From Cyathus striatus (lineage: Eukaryota > Basidiomycota > Agaricomycetes > Agaricales > Nidulariaceae): a stretch of 64,000 bases of DNA. Shown here one piece after another: positions 34,465 through 44,760 of this stretch. The stretch spans positions 124,001 through 188,000 of the forward strand of contig JAOVFP010000011.1 of assembly GCA_025738555.1 (NCBI GenBank). The letters are read 5' to 3'. A model generated the notes under the pieces. The model worked only from the letters and a program-made list of their open reading frames with translations, did not search any database and was not told the DNA's origin. A program made the translations under genes and the position numbers. Position 1 is the first letter of the stretch; every line of letters starts with the position of its first letter.

Positions 34465-34900
34465 CATACTACATTGTTCTCCAAAACGAGTAGTGTGCAA
34501 GTGTAGATTTTAGATCTGAGGCTGTACAGGACAATGGTATTTGAGGGTTAGTCAGCAGAGAACAATAGCTTATGTTAGAACAATGTGTAATGAATTACAT
34601 TGTTCTAAATAAGGAGCTACATTGTTCTGGGCAAGAACAATAGGAATCCATTTTTATAACAATGGAGTAGTGAACAATAGATACCTATCTGCCATTGTGT
34701 GAACAATGGCAGTGAAAACAATAGTGTCATATATAAATAGTTTTGTATTGCCCTCAAACAATAGGTGAATAGTACAATGCAGTTCAGTTATTATGAACAA
34801 TAGGATTGAAAACAATGGAGTTGTATATAAATAGTCTCTCATTGTCTACATACAATGGATGAATAGCACAATGAAAGGGTGCATATTACCCTTTGTTAGT
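34465..34900. repeat. Dispersed inverted motif array (acattgttct / agaacaatg)
   Basis: ACATTGTTC or its reverse GAACAATG/GAACAATAG occurs more than a dozen times in alternating orientation at irregular 20-50-bp spacing. The style resembles subterminal regions of DNA transposons, but no terminus or target duplication was found. Confidence 0.65.
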
Positions 34901-35060
34901 GTATTGTTTGTGTGAGTAATTAATTATTGGTATGTGTATTGTATTTGGTGATAATTTAGCATTGTTTGTTCATGTAAAATATTGATTTGTTCATGTATGG
35001 TGTTGGGTATATTTGATTAATAGTGTGTTGTATCATGTGATTGTGTGAGTTATTCAGTCA

Positions 35061-35811
35061 TGTGACATGACAGTGCAATTTCTTTAATTGTGGTATACAG
35101 TGCATTTGCATGTATGATATATAATTAAAAATCATGCCTGACATCATGTCATGTCCTGTTCCAACCACTAAGGATTGAACCACAAGAGAAAGTCTAATGA
35201 TGAAGGTAGAGCACATAAGTAAAGGCTTGGAAGTAATGAACAATGTACAGGAGTAATGGAACATTGGCTTCAACTTATATGTTGCACCCCTTGAACTTCT
35301 CATTCCGTATTTAGAACAAGGCAGAGTTAACGATGATATCTCAGAGTTGGTACAAAGCCCAAGTGAAGGAAAGGGTATTAATGTAGTTGATTCGAAACTG
35401 TAGTCTACTTACAATATAGAGTAGTTTATATAGTATTTACTTTGTCCTGGATGCAGAGGGAGTTAGTGGCATACTGAGGGATAAGTAACTCCAGAGAATG
35501 TAGACTACAGCAGACTAGTTTCACACCTCTAGATTACAGTCAATGTATAATGCCAATAGTTATGGTGATGACAAGGAACAGGGTAAAACTAATGGGGATG
35601 GGAGTTATAGAATGAACTAGAAAGAATGGAAAGGCATAGAATGAATAGTAGTAATAAGGGGAAGGGACAAGTAAACAATGACAAGTAAACATTAAGTAAG
35701 TAAGAGTTCCTTTATAACAAACATATACAGTCCAGAGGAAACATACAATCCTCAGATGAAAACATAACAGACTTGCATTGGTCCTAGGGGCTTTGTCATG
35801 GATATGTCACA
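35061..35811. mobile_element. Old solo LTR, CpG-depleted relative of the LTR at 46555
   Basis: It starts TGTGACATGACAGTGC and ends GGATATGTCACA. An internal segment (cttcaacttatatgttgcac at about 35269) corresponds to ttcagcttatgtgctgcgcc in the LTR at 46555-47218. CG in the younger copy reads TG or CA here. I found no target duplication, so the limits are approximate. Confidence 0.6.
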
Positions 35812-35820
35812 TTGTGAATA

Positions 35821-37055
35821 ATGCCTCTCCCCAACAGTTTTCAATGCTGTCCACTCTATGAAGAAATAGGTGATAGTACTGCAGGAGATACAGGGACCAG
35901 TGTATCGGAAATATCTTTATTTTGTGCCCCAGAACTGCGTGTAATAAAGTTAGCTCATCACATGCTTCAGAACCTGAAGCAATACAAAAATCTAGATGAT
36001 GCCAATGCAAATGACACTTTGAGGCATTTCAGTTCATTGCCATTACCATCTGGAAATCAGCAAGTAAATGTGATCTCACAGCTATCTGATTGGTTTTCCT
36101 CCTTTATGAACTATTACCCTGATGATCCAAACAATAAGAAAAGTCACATAGTGCCAGAAGAAAGCATAAGAAGCCAGGTAGTAAAATAAATCACTGATCC
36201 ACTCAACATATTGTTGAATGTCTGTGGATCATGCTTTTACTCACTTTGCATTGTTAACATTTGTATTCTAGACTAGGTACCAGCATCAAAATAAACTGCT
36301 GAATCCTGTATGGAGATACAGCACAGAAAGAATAAAGAAAAGGATGTTACAGACTAAAGTCAAAAACCAGAGGGGGGAAACAGATCTCGTATTCTCTCCT
36401 GGAGCTATATGCGAGATACTGAAGAAGACATTGCAGCAATTCTGAGTGACCCAGCATTTATTGATGAAAACAGAGTAGTGAATGAGTCTTACTATGCTTC
36501 TAAACATTGCAAACTAGTTGATCAGGTACTATTTTATTATTATTTCCGTTTATTCACTAAATAGTGATTCAGATTTGGGCCCAACTCAAAGCCTACAGCT
36601 GCCACTGGGGCTTTCTCACTAATGGATCAATGGTTTGGGTATTCTGCAAGGTCCAAAATGACACACTTGCCTTCTATTTACCAGAGGAATGGATCTCGGA
36701 GGGACTTCATTTGATGCTGTTGGACATGTCCTTTGCAGTAATGGATACGTGAGATCACTCTACTGGCAAAGTCTCAGATGAGAAAACTATGGAATTAATC
36801 TGGAAGCTTTGTGGGGATCTAATATCACCTTTCACAGAACATGGGTTTGATATTCCACATGCATTGCATGCAGCAAAGGTGAGGTACAGGGAATATGATG
36901 TTCACCAAGAGGGTATGGACATCACAATGGAGAAACAGGAGGTCAAGGATGAAGCGAAGGAAGAAGAACTTGATCCTGACTATGAGCCTGAGACTGATGA
37001 AAGTATAGAAGCTGTAGTATTAACTTCAAATATGACATGTCAGTCACAGACTTGA
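35821..37055 (+). pseudogene. Unrecognised spliced gene, decayed
   Basis: The frame from 35821 encodes APELRVIKLAHHMLQNLKQY and FSSLPLPSGNQQ up to a donor near 36176. The next exon (about 36272-36524) gives YSTERIKKRMLQ, a frame change in a G-run near 36374, then AAILSDPAFIDENRVVNESYY. A third (about 36563-37055) gives VIQIWAQLKAYSCHWGFLTN and an acidic tail (ELDPDYEPETDES). A TGA near 36750 stands where Arg would fit. The W-x-Q...GFLTNG segment recalls uncharacterised basidiomycete proteins of possible nuclease or kinase-associated type, but I cannot name a family. Confidence 0.45.
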
Positions 37056-40000
37056 TGGTAGAAAATCCAGTAGTTTGAACATAAATATAGGTGTAATATG
37101 CTGTTCATAGTTATATCCCCTGCATCAATGCCTGGTTTACATATCTGGCCCTATAGCACCTGCTAAGCTCAAAAACCCTGGCTAATTAGCAGAGTGATAA
37201 GTCAATACTCACAGCTAATTAGCCAGTATTTTCATGGATTCCTCACAGTACCATTATCTCCTGTTATCTCCCTGTTAGTTATGACCTTGGGGACAAAAAA
37301 AGAGGGATCTCCATCAAGGGTGGTATGTAGGTCACTGTAAGTGTGACAGTGCATAATTCCACTGTTGCCAGCATTCCCCTCTGGTCCCTTCCTGTCTATC
37401 GTCATTCCCTGCCTCTCAGTCTGCCCTTCAGGAGATTAGATCTCTATGGTAAGATAAGAATGACTACACTATCTTGTGGCTGATTATCTTTGACAGTCAT
37501 GCACTCTCCTACACTCTTGTGTTATGCTCAGCTGTGCTGTGAGTGCCCATCATTACCCTTATTCATCAACATTCCCTCCCCATTCCCAAATCTCCTTTGC
37601 AAATTTATTTCCAACTTGAACCACCACTCTACTTCTCTCAAAACTTATGTTTATCCTACGGTCCGACATCTCCTAATGTAAGTGGTAGAATTACCCCTCG
37701 CTAAGTAGCTTACTCAACCTCTTTCTTATATCTAGCTTATTTAGAGTCCAGTGAATTTATCCCCCACTCAGTTTCAGATTATATTAATGATCTCACTCAT
37801 ATCTTGTCATTTTCCACTAGTCTTTCCCTTTTCACCAGCTCAAATTTGCTCTTACATTGCAACTTGCTCTCCAAATGCCCTCCAAACTTGTTCAGAACTC
37901 ATTTCAGAGTTCTTTATCAACATTACATTCCCCAAACAACTCACAATTTTGCTAATGGCTCCTTTGTACACCTTAGAACATCTCAGGTTGAATGGTATTT
38001 CAACTGACTCACTTATTTATTTCTTTGTTTAGGTGTTAAGCCTATACCCACCTTTACAGCTTAGTGATCAGAATTAGAAAATCATGCTTTGCTCTACTGG
38101 GTTTCAACTCCTTACTGTGTATGGTTCAAGCAAGGCACATCTATCTATGGTTTATATTTTAGATGCTATGAGTCATAAAATTCTGTCACCAATTTGCTCA
38201 ATATATATTGTGAACATTCTATCCTATCTTCAGTGATGTTAATTAATGGTGGTCAATATACACTCTATATGGTCTATAACATGAATTCTGCTTGGAGTCA
38301 AGTCCCTAATAATAATGCTCTTACCACTGCATTCATGTCAACCTACCCTTCACATAGTGCTTATATAAATCTATCTCAGACTCGAAAAATGACTTCTAGC
38401 CAAATATTCCAATACCATTGTGCATCTTATGAGATGCTGGGTGTGCCATTTGATGTTTTCTTTCATTCCAGTGAGATGTGTATTTTGCGCCCTAAAAGAA
38501 CATTGGTAGGGTGTTTCAAAAGAATAACTGCAGCTACTGATTTTTAGTAGGAATGAACCTCTAAGTAGTAAAAAAGTATTTGTGGATGTGATGAGGGTCT
38601 ACTGCAAATGTCAATATGACACAGTGATGATTAATTACAACTGACCGAGAATTCAATGTGGTGGAGACTCAATATTCATTGATTCTATAATTTCCTGTGT
38701 GTAATAATTCATCCAATAAAGATGTTCTATCATTAGTTGGCTCAATAACATGATATATGCACAATTGAAGATTTTCATGATTCATGATGAACACTTCACA
38801 AGAGGTTGTTGGAAGGTGAAAATGACAACACACTACAACACTGCCACTGATCTAGTGGACATAGACTGCCTGGCAAATATTCTAGGCACCAAATGTCTAC
38901 AGCACTAATTTCTCTTTGAATCGGTGTGTAAATAGTCTCTGGAAACTTTCTAACAGTCAATAAACCTAATGTCTACATTTGGCCTATGGCTACTACAAGT
39001 ATCCACCTGAAATGTTAGCATCAATGGCAACATCAAGAGGCAGGCCAACCATTAGATCGATACATTTGTGTTCATATAATTTGTACATGAAGAGTAAGAT
39101 ATTGTGAATAGGATAAGTACAACTTTGTGTTTGAGACTTGGCTGGAATATTGTGAAATAGAATGATAAGCAAGTAGTTTCGTGATATCGAGAGCTCGTAG
39201 CCATAGGGTGAGTACATTCTCCTTTTCAAATTGATCTTTGGTAGACACTGTTAGATGTAAAGGGTTTGTGAGTGGGTGCAGAGGTATAATTTTTCAACAA
39301 TTATGAGCTTTAACAATATAAGCCACTGACTTATCTGGAAGATATGAAGTATTTGAATGTTTGAATGATTCCTCATCATTTTTCTCCATGTCCCTCCTCC
39401 TCCAAACACCCCTCTCCCCTCTACATCTTCCTCCCCATCCTTGCTGATGCAGGGGTTCAAGAGGTGGTAAGTCAGTTGGGTGTACCTAAACAAAGACAAA
39501 ATAAACAAGTTTATCAAGACATCTGTCTGATCTAGGGATTTCTAAGGTGAAGGAAAATTGATTAGATTCTGTAGTGTAACTACAGGGATTTATATACCAG
39601 AAAACCAATAAATCTTAAATAAGTAAGACTGTGTACATTGGGAGAAGGAATTGAGATTATTATAAAGAACATAGCTTGAAACATAAAGATTGAATGGAAA
39701 AACTCAAGTACAAAGGTCCAATGAGTTGAGTTTGTGAGGAGACAAGTTTTCCAAACATCAGGGTCTGGATTGTCAATGCTAATGTCAAGCTATTTTGAGA
39801 CTAGGAGTGTTGCAGGGAATAGGTATCTGTCAGAACGGTGTATGAAGAGGTATATTTTGAGGAAAGATTGAAACAAATGAGTGGAGATGGAGATTGAACA
39901 AAGAGCACAAGTGGAGCATGTACAGATGCATCAATGATGTGTGATTACATAATCCAATTTGGAACATCTTGATATGTTGAAAAATTTCTGAATCACATCA

Positions 40001-40250
40001 CAGGCATCCCACCTGCTCTATAGGGTGCAGCTTTCTCTTCTTTCTTCACTTCTAGGCTACCCTACTCAAGGGCCGGGCACTATGGGACAATATGGGATAG
40101 TGTCAACAGACATGACACACCACTAAGCTTGCCTTCTATGTTACCCCCAACACCATCCCCATCCCCAGGCTAGGAACAGCCCTATGCAGCACCATCCTGC
40201 ATGGGCTCACTGCCTCCCACCTTGCACATGATGCTCAGCTAATGGAACTG
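37056..40250. other. Degraded sequence without a supported gene
   Basis: Short open frames occur (for example 37751-38032 and 38194-38547), but none shows a domain, conserved partner or consistent exon structure. No array, terminus or RNA gene was recognised. It is probably old repeat or pseudogene DNA. Confidence 0.4.
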
Positions 40251-40329
40251 ATGTGCCATCAGAATGCCTTTGGGACTCATTAGTCCCAGTACTCACAATA
40301 TGCTTCATCACTGGGTCGATGCTTCTGCC

Positions 40330-41025
40330 AAGAACATTCCTGAGTCAGACGCAGAGGGAAAGGATGACAAAGGCGAGAACAATAAAGACAATTAGGGAGA
40401 AGATGGGAAGAGGGATGTTGAAGACATCGATGAAGGCAGGACAGTCAAGAAGGACGAATCCATGCCTTCTTCCTCTTCATCTGACTCCTCTGACACCCCC
40501 ACAGGCGAATCCCAAGCACCCCACTCCCCTCCAGCACTCTCACCCCAGTCCTCCCTGGGTTCAATAGTAAAACAATCAGTCCCATTACACTACCCACAAG
40601 TCCTCGCCCCTCCCATTGCCTGCTGTCCCCTCTTCCCAGGATTCTACAAAACTGTGATAGTCTGCAACCTCTCTGTTGTCAGTACCCTCAAAGAAATAAT
40701 GAAACAAGGACTACATTGCCTTGGTGCTTTCCTCCTCATGGACCTGAACACTGATGCAGATATTATTATGGATTTCAAACAGGTGCATTCTGTTGGTGTG
40801 TTTCTGTAGATTATGAATGTGTTTTCAGCAAAGAATGCAGATGGGAAGGGGTTTATGGCTGTCTTGTACCCATATAGGAGGATTAAGATTACAGAGCTAG
40901 TTAAGGCTGGTGATGAGAAGCAAATGGACAGGGAGGAGGCAGAAAAGCTGCAGACTGTTGAGCCACCTATGCCACCTGTGATGCCCATACCTGAGATTGA
41001 GGAAGAGAAGAAAGTTAAGAAATAG
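40330..41025 (+). pseudogene. Mitochondrial Lon protease N-terminal domain fragment
   Basis: From about 40560 the frame reads YPQVLAPPIACCPLFPGFYK, then TVIVCN, KEIMKQGLHCLGAFLLMD, DIIMDFKQVHSVGVFL, a stop, then IMNVFSAKNADGKGFMAVLY and PYRRIKITELVKAG. This is the LON substrate-binding domain of PIM1-type Lon, preceded (40330-40555) by the charged, Ser/Pro-rich leader typical of the mitochondrial enzyme. Several Cys stand where the family has Arg (IACCP), as CpG decay of CGC codons would give. The AAA+ and protease domains are missing, so it is a truncated copy. It ends in a Lys-rich EEEKKVKK and a TAG at 41025. Confidence 0.72.
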
Positions 41026-41399
41026 TATTACACTTAAATACCACTTTTATTATACTGCTTCTTCATTTCAATGATCTTTAGCAGTATGGATTCTTCTTTC
41101 TCAGGAAGTGTCCAGTACAGCAGAATTCAGTTGGCAGTATTTGGCAGTTTGGCAGTTTTTAGTGTTGGAGGATATGGGTGAGCCCACTCTGATTGTTCTC
41201 CAGGTGTCATTATACTGTCATATTGAAGCCTCCTTCAGTAATCATCAGCGATCCTATACCCACATTATTGGTCAAGTACCTCTCCAGTATTTTTGTATCT
41301 TCATGTGTTTGAACTAGAACTAGAAGAGTACCTGTGAGCCCACTGAGAATGTGATACATTTCAGGTAAACAACCTGTCCCTTCCCCTCATAATCCTAAC
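41026..41399. other. Spacer after the Lon fragment
   Basis: Contains short direct repeats (ttggcagt, about 41130-41155). No gene supported. Confidence 0.4.
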
Positions 41400-41700
41400 A
41401 TTGCACATTCAACTTTGATGCATTGATGGTCAACTTGTAAATCAAGAACACCTACTATTGGACTACATATGTAAGGGGCATGCTTACTATACCTTCATTA
41501 TGGACTATATTGTTGTGTTTGGCTCCCCCTAGCTAGCCAAACACTTGTACTATTTATACCACTTGGCACATGTATGTAAAAAGGGACTTATTCCCATTAC
41601 ATGTAGACTACCAATATACTTGGTCAGGTGTACTCAACGGGACTGTAAGTCATAAAGGATACCAACCTTTACACTTTTTTACACCCCCTAGCTATTGCAA
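41400..41700 (+). other. Possible 5' LTR remnant or leader of the chromovirus
   Basis: The stretch has an LTR-like look: ggctccccctagctagccaaacac, then tactatttatacc (TATA-like) and a C-rich end (acaccccctag) just upstream of the gag-like frame at 41706. No second copy lies in the window and no primer-binding site was recognised, so this is tentative. Confidence 0.3.
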
Positions 41701-41705
41701 AGTCT

Positions 41706-42043
41706 ATGCTTTGCCATCAACCCCAACACTGCCATAATGGAACACACATCAATCACCATCAGGAAATTTCCTACAATGGCAAGTCTACTTCCATGCAGAA
41801 CATCACGGAATTCCCAAATCTAGAACAAGGTAAACCTCATGATGTTGCACATGCCTTCTGCTTCCAAACCATCACCATGGTGAGCAGATGCACCATGCAT
41901 CCCCCTGCCAGCTGGACAATCCAGCCAACAGGATGACAAGGCTCAGGCCTCCAACATAATACACAAAAAAATGAATTCAGGATCTGGACAACAGAGAGTG
42001 AGCAAGAGTAGGGGAAGGGACAACAACCCTCCCCAGAACAACA
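41706..42043 (+). pseudogene. Chromovirus gag, 5' part (interrupted by E4)
   Basis: A broken frame runs into the E4 junction, with QKNEFRIWT and the NNPPQNNM frame at its end. Removing E4 and one TGTGAACC joins it to TLAQELRIHNPAP at 50266. The TGA inside the duplicated octamer lies in frame, so this copy was already interrupted before E4 arrived if that codon was originally CGA. Confidence 0.55.
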
Positions 42044-42051
42044 TGTGAACC
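42044..42051. repeat. Left 8-bp target duplication of E4 (TGTGAACC)
   Basis: Directly before CAGTACTTTGCAC; identical octamer at 50258-50265. Confidence 0.92.
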
Positions 42052-42072
42052 CAGTACTTTGCACTCCCCCCC

Positions 42073-42335
42073 CCCTTCACCATGAATTCATGTGAATTTC
42101 ACATGAAAGGCAGAAATTCACATGAATTTCACATGAATTCACCTTCACATACAATATCCCAAAATTTCACATTGAAAATTAGGTGAAATTCATGTGAATA
42201 TTAGATGAATTATAGGCTATCTCACATTGAAAATTAGGTGAAAGTCACATGAAATTCATGTGAATATTAGATGAATTATAGGCTATTTCACATTGAAAAT
42301 TAGGTGTCATTCATGTGAATTTTACATGAATATTA
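42073..42335. repeat. E4 left subterminal array (11-bp ttcacatgaat units)
   Basis: Units such as gaatttcacat, gaaattcatgt and gaatattagat occur, with a 70-80-bp superrepeat ending tgaattataggctat (about 42205, 42280 and 42338). Confidence 0.88.
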
Positions 42336-42536
42336 GATGAATTATAGGCTATTTAGTACTGATAAAGATAAGTACAATTAACATATAGTTTTACATGAGT
42401 ACATTTGTATTATAGAAGTTTACCTTATGATACTTAGAATAAAATAAAGTTTACTTAAAATGTGATAAATTATAGTGAAACCAAACTAATCATTTAATGC
42501 TATACACAAAATAGTCTACAATTTACAATTTACAAC

Positions 42537-44656
42537 CTACATGTACTCTTCCTCCTCATTTTCAAATAAATCCCTACTCAACCTTACCATTCTTTTTTGC
42601 TGCTTGTTCAATACATGCTGTGTGTGATAAAACAACATAGCATGCAAAAACCAGTTAAAGTTTGATACAGTCATTCTTTTCAGTATTGATTCAAATCCAC
42701 CAAGCCAAGCATTGAGTTGTTCACAAGCCTTTAATAATATTAATATTGAATACAACTTAAAGTACTTAAGCTCACCTGTGTATTAAAAACTCTTTTGAAA
42801 TATGGATTTCCATTACAATCATGATCAATTACTACAAGATTAGGAGCAGAACCATCATTAGGTGCAGGATTGCAGTATGTGTGGCAAAGATCATCATCTG
42901 CTTTATGGTTTGTATAGTGATAACTGTCAACAACAAATCGACTTGTATCAAGCCAAATATGATGAATGGCATTGTTTACAATGAAACGAAGAACAAGACA
43001 TGCTTTATCAATGCATATATATGCTGGTCATAATTTAGGATCAGGAAAAACCATATTTAAAAATTCCAAAATATGTCTTGAGGATTCAGACTTGACAAAT
43101 TTTGTCCATGCAATGACAACACCACATGGAGCACAAATTGTCTCTACACAGTAATAACGGTTTGGAGAAAAGTATGTTTTACGAGTATAAAAATCATCAT
43201 TATTCTGTTCTTCATCATGTGGCTGATTGGTACGATTTATTCTAGGTAGCCAAGACAAATTCTCATTGCGATGTTGTAATGCTCGTCTTAGTTCAGAAAG
43301 ACCTGCTGAGCTGTAATTTGAACAGTGTTTATTCCATATTTCTTGATGAGTTTCACATGCTTCAGTACCATGAACCTTCTGTCTGGTACAATCTTTCACA
43401 TGACACTTTGCTCCATATTGAATATTATGATATCCACAGAATACACCACCACGGTGATTGGTTACATTAGCAGAACAGCCTTCCATTGCACAGTGAACTG
43501 GTCCCATTACAACACCATCAATAACAACCATTTTTACTGGAGAAGCCATTTCAGATGCTGCATTATTGTTTATATTATTCATAGTATCTGCAGTTGATTT
43601 ATGTGGTTGAGTACACTCTGCACAGCTGTGGTTTGAAGCCACATTTATTCTTCCACTCTCTCCAAGATATTCATATGCTTTTATAGTAACATCTTTAGTG
43701 GATAGACCATCATGAACCACAAATTGTTTATTGGATGCTGTGCTCACATTGTGAATTGATTCTTCTATAAATGCATCCCAAACTTGTTGGCGACTTAACT
43801 CATTATTATCACCATAGCTATTTGTCCAGAACTCTGCATAAGCAGCAGTAGATGCATGAAAACTATATGTGGCATTCATAACTGCTTTTGAGAATACACG
43901 ATCTACCCATAAATGTGTCCCAATTTTAACATAGCATGCATTATTCAAATATTCTGTCTGGGGCTCTTGACCATTAATATTAATATGCTTATGATCTGCA
44001 TAGTAAATTGTATTACAATTTGAACAATGACCAGTTAATATATATGTGTTGTAGTACAATTTTGTTCCTTCAATTAAAGTAACTTTAGGAATATCAGAAT
44101 ATTTTGAATTTTGTCTTAATGAATGACCTTCACAAGATACTGTAACACATTGCATAGATGTTGGGCATACAAGACATACAGGAGTAATTTTTTTCTCAGA
44201 AATAGGCCCAAGTTCCTGGGTAAATCCATCATCATCATAAGGATGCAGCTTTAAAAATTTTGCAAATTTATCCAGCTTAATTGCAATTTCAGAAATTACT
44301 TCATTATCATCAACTATGGTTGGAATCTTATTTTCTGAAAATAAATACTTTGTTTTATCACCAAGAACAGTTTGAATAGTAGTTGCTAATACATTCATCC
44401 AACTTGAGATTTGAGTTCTTCTTCAATCATTTCCTTCACGATACTGCTGCCTTGCATGCAGATTTAGCAATTCAACATTTTTTGTTAATGTAAATAGCAG
44501 AAATAAAACAGTTGATAAGCTTATTTTTGAACCAAATGTTTCTTGAATAAATGAACTAAATTTAGCAAACTTCAGCATAGGAAATTCTTGTTCAGGTCCA
44601 ATACCATAAGCCATAGGTAAATATGCTAGTGCAATCAACCAATAATATTGCATCAC
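42537..44656 (-). CDS. E4 gene B: CxC5/CxC6 protein, candidate transposase
   Basis: The start at 44656 gives MMQYYWLIALAYLPMAYG, which looks like a signal peptide, then EFPMLKFAKFSSFI and LLNLHARQ. A TGA near 44430 replaces an expected residue. The main frame (44398-43028) follows: CxC5 (LVCPTSMQCVTVSC), GHCSNCNTIYYADHK, VDRVFSKAVMNATYSFHAST, NHSCAECTQPHK, MVVIDGVVMGPVHCAMEGC, CRVKDC-like CxC6 and CVETICAPCGVVIAW. After one TGA come AYICIDKACLVLRF, VDSYHYTNHK and YCNPAPNDGSAPNLVV. The conserved intron is followed by ACEQLNAWLGGFES and an acidic tail (ENEEEEYM). Only two TGA stops interrupt about 690 codons. Gene A ends 105 bp upstream on the same strand. Confidence 0.85.
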
Positions 44657-44760
44657 TATTGCATAATAGATTTGAAGAAGCCATACACAGATATAGAGAA
44701 AACTAAAAGTACATTGGATACAAATTTAAAAGTAAAACATGCTATCTTTCACAACTTTAC

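Noticed and set aside
37490..38550. Short ORFs that might be a decayed retroelement or host gene
   Set aside because: No motif recognised and no consistent exon chain.
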